From Saccharofermentans sp. (GTDB taxonomy: Bacteria; Bacillota; Clostridia; Saccharofermentanales; Saccharofermentanaceae): a stretch of 64,000 bases of DNA. Both the position numbers and the translations under genes were made by a program. Position 1 is the stretch's first letter. The number at the start of each line of letters is the position of its first letter. The stretch is taken from assembly GCA_024691325.1 (NCBI GenBank), contig JAILNR010000011.1, forward strand, positions 1 through 64,000. The letters run 5' to 3'. A model generated the notes under the pieces. The model worked only from the letters and a program-made list of their open reading frames with translations. It ran no database searches and was not told where the DNA came from. Of the stretch, positions 1 through 8,473 are shown one piece after another.

Positions 1-81
1 TTAAGTTCTGCATTCTATTCAATTTTCAAGATCCGCGCCCTCGTTTGAAGTGCTTTTGCAAGCGTCCTTCTCGCGAAGTGC
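1..81 (-). other. Probable rRNA operon leader (partial)
   Basis: Read on the minus strand, this stretch follows a strong promoter and ends at the window edge in TTGAAAATTGAATAG. That motif resembles the short conserved box found in rRNA leaders and 16S-23S spacers of many Bacillota. No open reading frame occupies it. The repeat AAGCACTTC appears twice in the leader. I infer that a 16S rRNA gene lies just left of the window, but none of its body is visible here. Confidence 0.45.
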
Positions 82-87
82 TTAGTA

Positions 88-116
88 AGAATACAACGCA
101 AGGTCTATAAAGTCAA
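88..116 (-). promoter_or_regulatory. Strong sigma-70/sigma-A type promoter pointing left
   Basis: On the minus strand TTGACT (111-116) is followed by a 17-base spacer and TATTCT (88-93). This is a near-consensus -35/-10 pair with ideal spacing, preceded by an A/T-rich run that could act as an UP element. It points away from the Nudix gene and out of the window, and the leader after it is rRNA-like, so it is best read as an rRNA operon promoter. Confidence 0.7.
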
Positions 117-158
117 GCGCTTTTTTTCGAATTTTGAAAAAAGTTTTCGAGAAGTGTT

Positions 159-653
159 TCAGCAGGTTTCCACACGGACCAGATCGTTGCCGTGATATAT
201 AAGTTTTATCTCGAATATCCTGTCAGTTTCTTCTGCAAATAGAAGCCTGAATATCTCACGGTCACCTTCCCATACAGGAATGGTGTTAAGTTGCTTTTTA
301 TTCACCCAGGTAAGCACACCCTCATCACAGTTTCCGGGGCAGGGATCTTTATCAGATATATACTCACCTTTGTATATATACATCATCTCGTTATCGCACA
401 TGTCGTTAATGAATGTCGCGACACCTTTAAGTTTCATGTCTTTGATATCGTGCTTTTCAATCCCGGTCTCCTCAAAAATCTCACGGAATGCACACTCATA
501 CGGAGCCTCACCGTCTTCCATGTGTCCACCGACGCCCAAGTACTTACCGGCATTCATGTTCTGAAGGTTCTTACCGGTGTTGCCTTTTATGATGAATAAT
601 ATATCTTCGCCTTTTGTCAGATAGCAAAGAGTTGTCTGCTTATACTCACTCAT
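159..653 (-). CDS. Nudix hydrolase, 8-oxo-dGTP/NTP pyrophosphatase type
   Basis: A 164-residue cytosolic protein of the Nudix fold, which hydrolyses nucleoside diphosphates linked to another group X. The complete Nudix box G-x5-E-x7-REIFEETGI lies at residues 43-65 and supplies the Mg-binding glutamates. Length and the early position of the box fit MutT/8-oxo-dGTP diphosphatase-like members, but substrate cannot be read from sequence. The start overlaps the end of the upstream HD-domain gene by 8 bases, so the two are probably translated together. The stop lies just 42 bases from the divergent-looking rRNA promoter, with no clear hairpin terminator between. Confidence 0.85.
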   Translation of the reverse strand: MSEYKQTTLCYLTKGEDILFIIKGNTGKNLQNMNAGKYLGVGGHMEDGEAPYECAFREIFEETGIEKHDIKDMKLKGVATFINDMCDNEMMYIYKGEYISDKDPCPGNCDEGVLTWVNKKQLNTIPVWEGDREIFRLLFAEETDRIFEIKLIYHGNDLVRVETC

Positions 654-1215
654 TGCGCGACCAGGGTTTCTTAAAAGTGATGCCGCCCTTTACGAGTTCA
701 TAGTGGAAATTGACTCTATAGATAATATAAGAAGAAACATCTACCTTGAATGTCTCGCATATCGCACACCACTTATCCGCAAAACAGACTAGCCAGCCCT
801 CGATGGACTGCGGCCATATAGCAGTAAGAGGGAACATATGATGCTTGATAATATCCTGTTCGATGGGGGAGATATCAAAGTCACGCACCGCATTCTCACA
901 GGCTATGGACGGATGGGTAAATCCGTGAAGCCCTCTTCTTTTCTCACTTGGCTTGTGCCAGTCGTACAGAAAGTAGTCGTGAAGAAGAGCACCTCTTACA
1001 AGTGATTTGTGATTGACCTTTATGCCGAATAAACTCTCGAGGTTTATGGCAAACAATAAACTGAACTTGGCAACGGCAATAACATGCTCAAAGACAGATG
1101 TGGTTCCGTGTTGAGTGAACTGCTTCATCCGCTGTGCTTCATCTGTAAGGATTATGTCGCGGCCCAAAGAAAATATCTCCTTGGCAACCTTATATTCTGT
1201 TACTGCCTTCCCCAT
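646..1215 (-). CDS. HD-domain metal-dependent phosphohydrolase-like protein
   Basis: A 189-residue soluble protein with an HD-domain metal-site pattern: His44, the His79-Asp80 pair in LLHDYFLYDW, further His101, His125/126 and Asp147. HD proteins generally hydrolyse phosphate esters of nucleotides or related compounds; the substrate of this one is unknown. It is the first gene of a two-gene unit with the Nudix hydrolase, which hints at nucleotide clean-up, but that is inference. A possible promoter (TTGTAA, 16 bases, TAAAAT) sits immediately before the annotated ATG. It would leave almost no leader, so a later start at residue 30 (MKQFTQ) cannot be excluded. Confidence 0.75.
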   Translation of the reverse strand: MGKAVTEYKVAKEIFSLGRDIILTDEAQRMKQFTQHGTTSVFEHVIAVAKFSLLFAINLESLFGIKVNHKSLVRGALLHDYFLYDWHKPSEKRRGLHGFTHPSIACENAVRDFDISPIEQDIIKHHMFPLTAIWPQSIEGWLVCFADKWCAICETFKVDVSSYIIYRVNFHYELVKGGITFKKPWSRNE

Positions 1216-1297
1216 AGGCTTATTTTATTACGAATCTGATAAATTACAACGAAATGTGATATAAAAGACATTGCTTTCAAATAAAATACATTAGCGT

Positions 1298-2653
1298 ATG
1301 GCAAAGAGTTCTGGAACAACCGATCTGACACACGGAAATCCCCTTAAGATGACGATTATGTTCGCCATCCCTATTTTTCTGAGCAATATTTTGCAGCAGT
1401 TATATAACCTTGCGGACATCTCCATTATCGGTCACTCCCTCGGAGATGATGCACTTTCAGCAATCGGTTCGGTATCCACCATATATATGTTCTTCAATTC
1501 TTTAATGTTCGGCATGGCAAGCGGATTTGCCGTAGTCATATCGAGATTCTTCGGAGCTAAAGATGAAAAGCTTCTTAGAAGAGCTGTTGCCAACACAATC
1601 GTCATAGCTGCCGTATGGGGTATCGTGGTTCCGGTTACGGGAGTACTGTCTTTAAGAAAGCTTATGATGATGCTTAACACGCCGGAGGAGATCTTCGAGA
1701 CAGCTTACAGTTACGGATCAATCGTCATTGCGTTGTCCTCTTTCATGTTTTTATACAATGTCTTAAGAGGAATGCTTCAGGCGATCGGCAACTCGAAGGC
1801 ACCGCTTTTCTTCCTGATGATATCCGTTACAGTCAACATCGTGCTCGACCTTCTTTTCGTAAGGCGTCTGGGATGGGGACTTCCCGGAGCAGCTTATGCC
1901 ACGGTAATATCGCAGGCACTATCCTCCCTTTTGACCTTAATTTATATTGCGGTTAAGGTGCCCGAGCTTCGCGTCACGCGCAAGGACTTTGTTATCCAAG
2001 GAAGCATGCTCCTTGATATCTTTACTTCAGGTATATCCTTCGCACTCATGTTCACTGTTGTTAATCTGGGTTCCATGATCTTGCAGGGTGCCATCAACTC
2101 GTTCGGCAAGGTTACTATCGCGGCGCATACGACGGCAAGAAAGATATCGGAAGTTTGTATGATGACTTTATCCACGCTTGCAAATGCGATGGCAACATTC
2201 GCAGGACAGAATCACGGTGCCGGAAGATACGACAGGATCAAGTCGGGACTTAGAAGTGTAATTCTGTGCTCGTTCGGAATAGCAACGGTTCTCATCTTTA
2301 TCATATACACATTCGGAAGTGTCCTTGTAAAAGCGATCTCCGGATCTGCAACACCCGAGCTTATCAATACAGCGAACTTCTATCTGCGCATTGATCTGCC
2401 GTTCTACTTTGTTCTTGCGATCCTTCTTATCACCAGAACCACACTTCAAGGTATGGGGGCCAAGTTTGTTCCGATAGTTGCAAGCATTATGGAATTGGTG
2501 TTGAAGATATTTACGGCAAAACGTCTTGCCGTCAGGTTAGGATATCTGGGCATAGCAATCTGCGAACCAATAATATGGGTCGTTTGCGCCATCTACATTA
2601 TTATCGTTTTCCTGTACAGGGTAAAAAGAATAGAGATCAAAAATCAGACGTGA
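1298..2653 (+). CDS. MATE family multidrug/metabolite efflux transporter
   Basis: A 451-residue integral membrane protein of the MATE/polysaccharide-flippase superfamily, with the typical twelve hydrophobic helices in two homologous halves. The start carries the family pattern LTHGNPLKMTIMFAIPIFLSN, and the first half includes the usual ISIIGHSLG and FGMASGFAVVISRFFGA segments. Such proteins export cationic drugs or metabolites using Na+ or H+ gradients. It is one of two plus-strand genes in the left 50 kb. No good Shine-Dalgarno precedes the ATG. Its 3' end overlaps the tail of the convergent mannose enzyme by 10 bases. Neighbours give no clue to substrate. Confidence 0.9.
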   Translation: MAKSSGTTDLTHGNPLKMTIMFAIPIFLSNILQQLYNLADISIIGHSLGDDALSAIGSVSTIYMFFNSLMFGMASGFAVVISRFFGAKDEKLLRRAVANTIVIAAVWGIVVPVTGVLSLRKLMMMLNTPEEIFETAYSYGSIVIALSSFMFLYNVLRGMLQAIGNSKAPLFFLMISVTVNIVLDLLFVRRLGWGLPGAAYATVISQALSSLLTLIYIAVKVPELRVTRKDFVIQGSMLLDIFTSGISFALMFTVVNLGSMILQGAINSFGKVTIAAHTTARKISEVCMMTLSTLANAMATFAGQNHGAGRYDRIKSGLRSVILCSFGIATVLIFIIYTFGSVLVKAISGSATPELINTANFYLRIDLPFYFVLAILLITRTTLQGMGAKFVPIVASIMELVLKIFTAKRLAVRLGYLGIAICEPIIWVVCAIYIIIVFLYRVKRIEIKNQT

Positions 2654-4953
2654 CACATCAGGACCTGCATAGAACCTGAAAGCACGATCGGATCCTTCGA
2701 TGCAGGAAGGAATACGGACTCTCCCTTTGATAAAGACACTTCTGAATCGGCACAAGTAATCTTGCCGCTTCCTTCGATACAAACTGCGGCATCAAACTTA
2801 CTGTCGTCGGCAGGCACCGTAATCTGTCCGTCGACATCATAGACCAAAGCCTCAAAGTATTTGCATCTGCAAATGACATTTCCTTTCTCTTCAATGCGCT
2901 GAGGCTCATACTTGCTGTAGTCCATTACATCGAGAGCCTTATCAAGATGAAGCTCACGCGAATTACCGTATCTGTCCACACGTCCGTAGTCGTAGAGCCT
3001 GTATGTACAGTTGCTTGACTGCTGAACCTCGCATATAAGATTGCCGGCACCGATCGCATGCACGGTACCCGCGGGGATAAAGAACACATCGCCCTTCTTT
3101 GTCGGAACGAAGTTAAGAAGTTCAGTAATGGTGCCGTCTTTGACAGAGGCCTCCACTTCATCGCGGGTTACATCTCTTTTAAATCCCGCATAAAGACCGG
3201 AACCCGGAAGAGAATCAATGACATACCACATCTCGTTCTTGCCGTATGATGACTCGTTTTCCAGTGCGTAGTCATCATCGGGATGAACCTGTACCGACAG
3301 ATCCGAGGAAGCATCTATGAGCTTTACCAACAGAGGGAAAGCCCTTAACGAAGAACACTTCCATCCGAGAGTCGCCTTTCCGACCGTCTCGATGTATTTG
3401 CCAAGATACATTCCGCGGTGCCTTCCGTTGATGACACGTGTCTGACCGTCGGGATGTGCCGAGAGCACCCATGCCTCAGCTATCTTGTCCATATCACTTA
3501 CCATGCCAAAGTCAGTCTTAAGGCGCGATCCGCCCCAGATATATTCCTTATAGGCAGGGCGCAGTTTAAGTATCGGATCCACCTTAACGCCGAGTTCGAT
3601 CTCGCCGACATTAGTTGCAGTACGCTCCTGTCTGTCGTCAGACAGTATCTCATCGCCATTTGCAGTTGCAATAAACTCAAGCACGGTATCACCGGGATTT
3701 GAAAGCTGGTGCTTAACTCCCGGTTTAACTTCTATAACACCATTGTTCTCATATTCGGTGGTAACTCCGTCGAGAGCCACCAGAGCCTTGCCCGACAGGA
3801 TGATCCAGTTCTCGGTTCTCGTCTCATGGGAATGCTCATATATAGTTCTTCCCGGACGCACATAATTATGTCTTACATAGTGACCGGGGGTCTGCTCAAG
3901 TTCCTTATAGTATCCCCACTGTCTGAAGTGGATGTCACTTGAATCAATATACTTGCCGATCTTATCCGTACCGTTCTCACCGGAATTTAGAAGTTCCTTA
4001 AGGTCGTTGGCACTGCTTTGTCCGCGGCTGCCTACGAAGACGGCATCATCCGTGTTGACAACGACAGCATCCTTAATGCCGCTGACTACGACTGCTTTTC
4101 GAGAGGATTTATTGATGATGAGTGTTCCATCTGAATTGACTGCCGCTGACGGGCCGAGGTTCTTATAGGAGAACTTCTCAAGATCCTCGAGCGATGTTAA
4201 GTCTTTCCAGTCAAATTCGGACTTAACCAAAGAAAGCTTATCTGTGTTCTGGAGCACGAGCCTTTCGACCGAGATGCGCTCGATAAGATCTAACGCATCC
4301 TTGCCAAAGACAAGATCTCCGTCTTTCTCCTGCCTTAAGGCATAAGCTTTTTTGCATGAATCATAAACATCGGGGGAAACCCTCTTAAGCTCGTTAAGGA
4401 AGATACCGGCCCTTACAAGTATCATGCCAAGATTCCTGTACCGGGGCGCAGGGATCACGGACGGATCCTCCGGCTTTTCCCTAAATACAACAGGATCTCC
4501 GTAGATGTAGCCGTAACGGGGATTAATATCGGTTTCTTCCTTGCCGAACACGACAATCTTCTGATCGGCGGCAACCGATTTTGCTTCAACGATAGCTTCG
4601 GCATATCCCTTGGTATCGTCTATCATAATGTCGGATGAAACCACGAGAACAAATTCTGAAGGCTCAAGTGACATCATAGCCATGGTAACTGAAGCCGTCG
4701 TTCTTCTCGGGACATCCTCATAGAAGGACCTGTATGACAAGCCCTGGAAAGCTCTTAACTGATCCTCGATAACATGCCTGTGCTCGCTTCCTGCCGCGAT
4801 AAGAAATTCATCGCAGTAGGGCATATTACGTGCTATCGTATCCTGAAAGACAGAATGGTACTGTGTGAGCTCGATAAACTGCTTAGGATAACTTCTTCTC
4901 GATAAGGGCCAGAGCCTCTCACCACGTCCTCCCGCAAGAATCAAACACTTCAC
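2644..4953 (-). CDS. Fused mannose-1-phosphate guanylyltransferase / cupin PMI / class I mannose-6-phosphate isomerase
   Basis: A 769-residue multidomain enzyme. Residues 1-340 are a GDP-mannose pyrophosphorylase: nucleotide loop GGRGERLWPLSR (8-19), YPKQF (22-26), FREKP (158-162) and FDW (247-249). Residues about 345-440 form a cupin like the PMI half of type II ManC (HYVRHNYVRPG, then EHSHETRTENW). Residues about 457-769 are a complete class I isomerase like Firmicute ManA, with likely zinc ligands Gln555, His557, Glu574 and His632. The product could convert fructose-6-P to mannose-6-P and charge mannose-1-P to GDP-mannose; phosphomannomutase is not included. It is the last gene of the polysaccharide cluster, its ATG overlapping the preceding stop by 4 bases. 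Having two isomerase folds in one chain is unusual. Confidence 0.9.
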   Translation of the reverse strand: MKCLILAGGRGERLWPLSRRSYPKQFIELTQYHSVFQDTIARNMPYCDEFLIAAGSEHRHVIEDQLRAFQGLSYRSFYEDVPRRTTASVTMAMMSLEPSEFVLVVSSDIMIDDTKGYAEAIVEAKSVAADQKIVVFGKEETDINPRYGYIYGDPVVFREKPEDPSVIPAPRYRNLGMILVRAGIFLNELKRVSPDVYDSCKKAYALRQEKDGDLVFGKDALDLIERISVERLVLQNTDKLSLVKSEFDWKDLTSLEDLEKFSYKNLGPSAAVNSDGTLIINKSSRKAVVVSGIKDAVVVNTDDAVFVGSRGQSSANDLKELLNSGENGTDKIGKYIDSSDIHFRQWGYYKELEQTPGHYVRHNYVRPGRTIYEHSHETRTENWIILSGKALVALDGVTTEYENNGVIEVKPGVKHQLSNPGDTVLEFIATANGDEILSDDRQERTATNVGEIELGVKVDPILKLRPAYKEYIWGGSRLKTDFGMVSDMDKIAEAWVLSAHPDGQTRVINGRHRGMYLGKYIETVGKATLGWKCSSLRAFPLLVKLIDASSDLSVQVHPDDDYALENESSYGKNEMWYVIDSLPGSGLYAGFKRDVTRDEVEASVKDGTITELLNFVPTKKGDVFFIPAGTVHAIGAGNLICEVQQSSNCTYRLYDYGRVDRYGNSRELHLDKALDVMDYSKYEPQRIEEKGNVICRCKYFEALVYDVDGQITVPADDSKFDAAVCIEGSGKITCADSEVSLSKGESVFLPASKDPIVLSGSMQVLMCHV

Positions 4954-5678
4954 TTAAAATAGCTCCTTCGTACCCTTAAGTTCCACCAGATTCCGATGGT
5001 ATCAAAGAACATCCTGAAGATGTCGGATATCCTTATTCTACCAAAAGACTTGTCCCTTCTGTATATGATCTCGACAGGAAGCTCCTCTATCTTCGCGCCG
5101 TCACGTGCACAAAGAGCGAGAAGTTCAATATCAAAAGCATACCCCTTCACGCGGAGCACCGGAGCCGCTTTCTTTATGAATCCCGCTTTGTAGATCTTTA
5201 TTCCTGTTTGTGTGTCTTTAAGGTTCATACCGAACAGGATCTTAAGAATTACGAAGTAACCCCACGAGACGAATCTTCTTAAGGGGGGATAATCAAGCTT
5301 GGATTCCTTATGCATCTTGGAGCCGATAACTATATCGCAGCCTGACTCATCCATATGCTTTAAGTAAGTCACCAGGTGGTGCGGGGCTATATCAAGGTCG
5401 GCATCTATAAATCCGATAAGCTCTCCTGAAGCAACCTCAACGCCATGCTTGATTGCGCTGCCTTTGCCGCGGTTCTGATCGTAGCCTGCATACTTGATAT
5501 CAGGATCTTCTTCGCAGGCTTTAAGTATCTGTTCCTTGGTGTTATCCGAGCTCCCGTCGTTGACGGCAAGTATCTCGAAGTCACCGGTATTTCCTTTCAA
5601 GGTCTGACTTATCTCAAGAAGATTCTCCCTGATTCTGTCACCTTCGTTATATGCGGGTACGATAACCGATAATCTCAT
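4950..5678 (-). CDS. GT2 glycosyltransferase, dolichyl/polyprenyl-phosphate sugar synthase-like
   Basis: A 242-residue GT-A enzyme of family 2. It opens with SVIVPAYNEGDRI, carries VNDGSSDNT for nucleotide binding and DADLD as the metal-binding DxD, and has the downstream DTQTGIKIY segment typical of Alg5/DPG-synthase-like enzymes. These move a sugar from a nucleotide to a polyprenyl phosphate on the inner membrane face. Such lipid-linked sugars are the donors for GT-C enzymes, several of which occur in this cluster. The start overlaps the stop of the last YidC-sulfatase gene by one base (TAATG), so coupling is likely. Confidence 0.88.
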   Translation of the reverse strand: MRLSVIVPAYNEGDRIRENLLEISQTLKGNTGDFEILAVNDGSSDNTKEQILKACEEDPDIKYAGYDQNRGKGSAIKHGVEVASGELIGFIDADLDIAPHHLVTYLKHMDESGCDIVIGSKMHKESKLDYPPLRRFVSWGYFVILKILFGMNLKDTQTGIKIYKAGFIKKAAPVLRVKGYAFDIELLALCARDGAKIEELPVEIIYRRDKSFGRIRISDIFRMFFDTIGIWWNLRVRRSYFK

Positions 5679-8473
5679 TACCTTATTCCGTCAAACTCCC
5701 ATGCTTCAGTATCTATTACTTGTGTCCCGTCAAAGCGGTACCACTCACTCTCGCAGAAACGAAGTGCATCAGCCCCTGCCAAAGTATCAGAAGAATTTAC
5801 ATTCCAATCCTCAGAATTTATAACATACATCGGCATATTATGCATCCCCTCCATCGTTATGGGGTTACCCGTAAACGGATTTACGGGATTCTCGATAATG
5901 CCGTTAGCGGCAAGATAAGGAACATCCGCATTCGTCATGAACTCGTCGCTTATCTCAAAACCCGTCGCCCCAAAATCCTTAACCATGAGAACGGGATTGT
6001 ATGCATCGATTCCCATCATGCCCATCCTGAGTTGTCCGTAAAACATGTCACAATCGCGGTACATGATACCGTGATCCGCAACTATTATTATCCTTGTGTT
6101 ATCCCAAACACCCTGCTGCCTTAAGTAATCAAAATAGCGGCCAAGCTGCAAGTATGCGCCCGCATTGCTTGTATAGTGCTCCATGGCGGAATACTGATCC
6201 ATGTTAAGAGCATATCCGTTAACGCCTTCGCTGAATCTGTCAGCATGTGCCGCATCATACTCGGTGTTGTCAACAGACTGCGCGGGAACATAGTCGGGAG
6301 CCTGCAGGAGCATGACAAAGTGTGTGGCATCGTTATCAAGATACATGAATGTGCCCGGAACATCATCTTCGATCACCGTTATATCTGAAAGCTGCGTTAA
6401 GACATCGTAAGACTGCATGAATTCTCCGATAACACCCCATGACGAAGACGGTCCGAATGACACCTGCGGGATAGTTAACTCCCATTCGTAACTCATTCCC
6501 ACATCAGCCTCGTTATAAAGACCGTTGTTGTAAACCGATTCCTGAACCAAAAGCGGGCTTACCTTAAACAGTGAGTAACAAAAATAGTTTCTCTCCCAAA
6601 GCTTTTCCTGGATCATATTAAAGTTAAAGAAATCCTGCGCCACCACACCCTGGGCATGGTAAGCATGAATACCGCTAAGGCCGAGCTGCTCGAAAATATC
6701 AAGATCCGGATCATCGAGATACCCCGCATAAGGAGGATCAAGAACGGTTACCTCGAATCCTTCCTCGCTGAAGATAGCAGGCATTACTGCAAGAGCCTCA
6801 TCATGCTTCTGCCTTAATGTCCTTGTATCGTCTTCGCAGATCGCGCGTGAAGTATAGTCATAGCCTCCAAACAAAGCGGGTGCTCCAAACTTTGTATGAT
6901 TACCGAATGACAGTGTGTTGGGATAAACCGTAAAACCATCGAACTGCTCCTGAAGCTGCGGAATCTCATTAAAGATAATAGGAGCCATGAATCCCGGTGC
7001 CCTGTCGAGCATCAGCACCATAACATTTTGGCCTGTAGATGACAGGGGAATCTGCGGAATCTCAATGTCCCTTTTTAAAAGCATCTCATGGTATGACTTG
7101 TTTATAGTCATCATGTAAGACCCGCTCATAACACAGGATACGATTACAAAGATGATGGAGATTCCTTCCGTGATCTTAGGCAGCTTACGGAACATAAAAA
7201 ACATCACTATGAATACTATAGCTAAAACAACAAGGTTAATAAGCTTGGATGATATAGAGAAATAAAGAGGCTGGTAATAAACAAAGTTAACCGATATCTC
7301 TCCAAGATCAGTGCCGAAGAACAGGTAAGTAATCAGGAATGACGGGCACAAAGCACACCAGATGTAACTTATAATCACCCTGCTCTTTTTACCCGCAAGA
7401 CTATAGAACACCCCTCCCCATATGACAAAGAAACCTGCCGCTATAAGTACTGAGTGAACCACGAAATAGTTCGGGGAACGAAGATTCATTATGTCCATGA
7501 ACTCTGAAGGCGACACCTTAACAACTGAGGCAGGGATCATTGCACCGGTAAGAGCGGTCAGAAACAATCCGCTTAGAAGAAATATATTCCTGTGTGTGCC
7601 CGAATACTCCGGGAAACGAAGGGATGCGGGAACCGCAATGATCTTCTTTTGCTTAATAAAATGAATTATCAAAGGAATAATAAGTGCCAAAGCAAGGACA
7701 GTTAAGCGAACCTTCCTTGAGCCGTAAGGAGTCTTATAGAGAGTATTTACATATAAAGCTGCAAAGACGCCCGTGACCGCACAGATTATAGAGAATACAA
7801 ATCCGGGCCTTTTAAGTTTGTAAAGGGCATTCTTTACCAATGAGAATACATTGTTCAAGGTCCAGTAGAAAGCAAGTCCCGACGGCGAGTTATAAAGAAG
7901 GACCAGGAACAAAAGCGCCATGCCGTACAGCTGTATCTTACTCTTAAGAGGCATTCCCCTTGTGTAGATATATCCGGATACTATGTTAATGACCGTCATT
8001 ATTATCGGGAGGATATTGATGTTTGCTCCCATCAAATGCATAAGCGAGTCAGGAGATCCCAGATCGTTAATCGGACCGAACGCAGCTCCTCTTAACAAAA
8101 GAAGGTGCGAGAGGAAATTATATGCCGCCATAAAGAAAGGAATCTGCAAAAGAAGAGATACTGAACTTCTCAGAATAAATACGGGAGAATAGTTATTCTC
8201 CCTGTAGTAAGCCTGAAGCATCATCATTCTCTCGTCGCCTTTGAATGCCTTCTTTACTCTGGCAATTCCGGCTTCCAAAGACTGTTCGAGTTCCCTCTCC
8301 TGTTTTTGAACTTCATCTGCCCTGTTATAAAGAGGAAGTACCAGAAAGTTCACAACCAGGCTCAGGATAATAATAGCCCATCCCGGGTTTCCTACGATCC
8401 TGTTTGCAATCGTGAAAACTATCTCGAAGAACAGCTCGAGAGGATATATGAGGACCGTGTATAAAGCACTCAT
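5678..8473 (-). CDS. YidC-like / sulfatase-like fusion membrane enzyme, array copy 1
   Basis: A 931-residue protein, the most 3' of five tandem paralogues. Residues 1-220 resemble the five-helix YidC/Oxa1 domain, but Asn42 stands where insertases have the groove Arg. Residues about 225-455 add about seven membrane helices. Residues about 480-931 form an extracellular alkaline-phosphatase-superfamily domain: Asp490 (MLDRAPGF), probable Thr527 nucleophile (GNHTKFG), His718 and Asp800-His801 (ADHG) as metal ligands. LtaS and phosphoethanolamine transferases use this fold to move phospho-head-groups at the outer membrane face; sulfatases hydrolyse esters with it. The exact reaction is unknown. 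Its ATG overlaps the previous stop by 4 bases. The C-terminus WEFDGIR is shared with the other copies. Confidence 0.85.
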   Translation of the reverse strand: MSALYTVLIYPLELFFEIVFTIANRIVGNPGWAIIILSLVVNFLVLPLYNRADEVQKQERELEQSLEAGIARVKKAFKGDERMMMLQAYYRENNYSPVFILRSSVSLLLQIPFFMAAYNFLSHLLLLRGAAFGPINDLGSPDSLMHLMGANINILPIIMTVINIVSGYIYTRGMPLKSKIQLYGMALLFLVLLYNSPSGLAFYWTLNNVFSLVKNALYKLKRPGFVFSIICAVTGVFAALYVNTLYKTPYGSRKVRLTVLALALIIPLIIHFIKQKKIIAVPASLRFPEYSGTHRNIFLLSGLFLTALTGAMIPASVVKVSPSEFMDIMNLRSPNYFVVHSVLIAAGFFVIWGGVFYSLAGKKSRVIISYIWCALCPSFLITYLFFGTDLGEISVNFVYYQPLYFSISSKLINLVVLAIVFIVMFFMFRKLPKITEGISIIFVIVSCVMSGSYMMTINKSYHEMLLKRDIEIPQIPLSSTGQNVMVLMLDRAPGFMAPIIFNEIPQLQEQFDGFTVYPNTLSFGNHTKFGAPALFGGYDYTSRAICEDDTRTLRQKHDEALAVMPAIFSEEGFEVTVLDPPYAGYLDDPDLDIFEQLGLSGIHAYHAQGVVAQDFFNFNMIQEKLWERNYFCYSLFKVSPLLVQESVYNNGLYNEADVGMSYEWELTIPQVSFGPSSSWGVIGEFMQSYDVLTQLSDITVIEDDVPGTFMYLDNDATHFVMLLQAPDYVPAQSVDNTEYDAAHADRFSEGVNGYALNMDQYSAMEHYTSNAGAYLQLGRYFDYLRQQGVWDNTRIIIVADHGIMYRDCDMFYGQLRMGMMGIDAYNPVLMVKDFGATGFEISDEFMTNADVPYLAANGIIENPVNPFTGNPITMEGMHNMPMYVINSEDWNVNSSDTLAGADALRFCESEWYRFDGTQVIDTEAWEFDGIR

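Noticed and set aside
1298-2653. MATE protein as the cluster's flippase
   Set aside because: It lies outside the cluster on the other strand and shows MATE efflux features; a proper Wzx-type gene exists at 33054.
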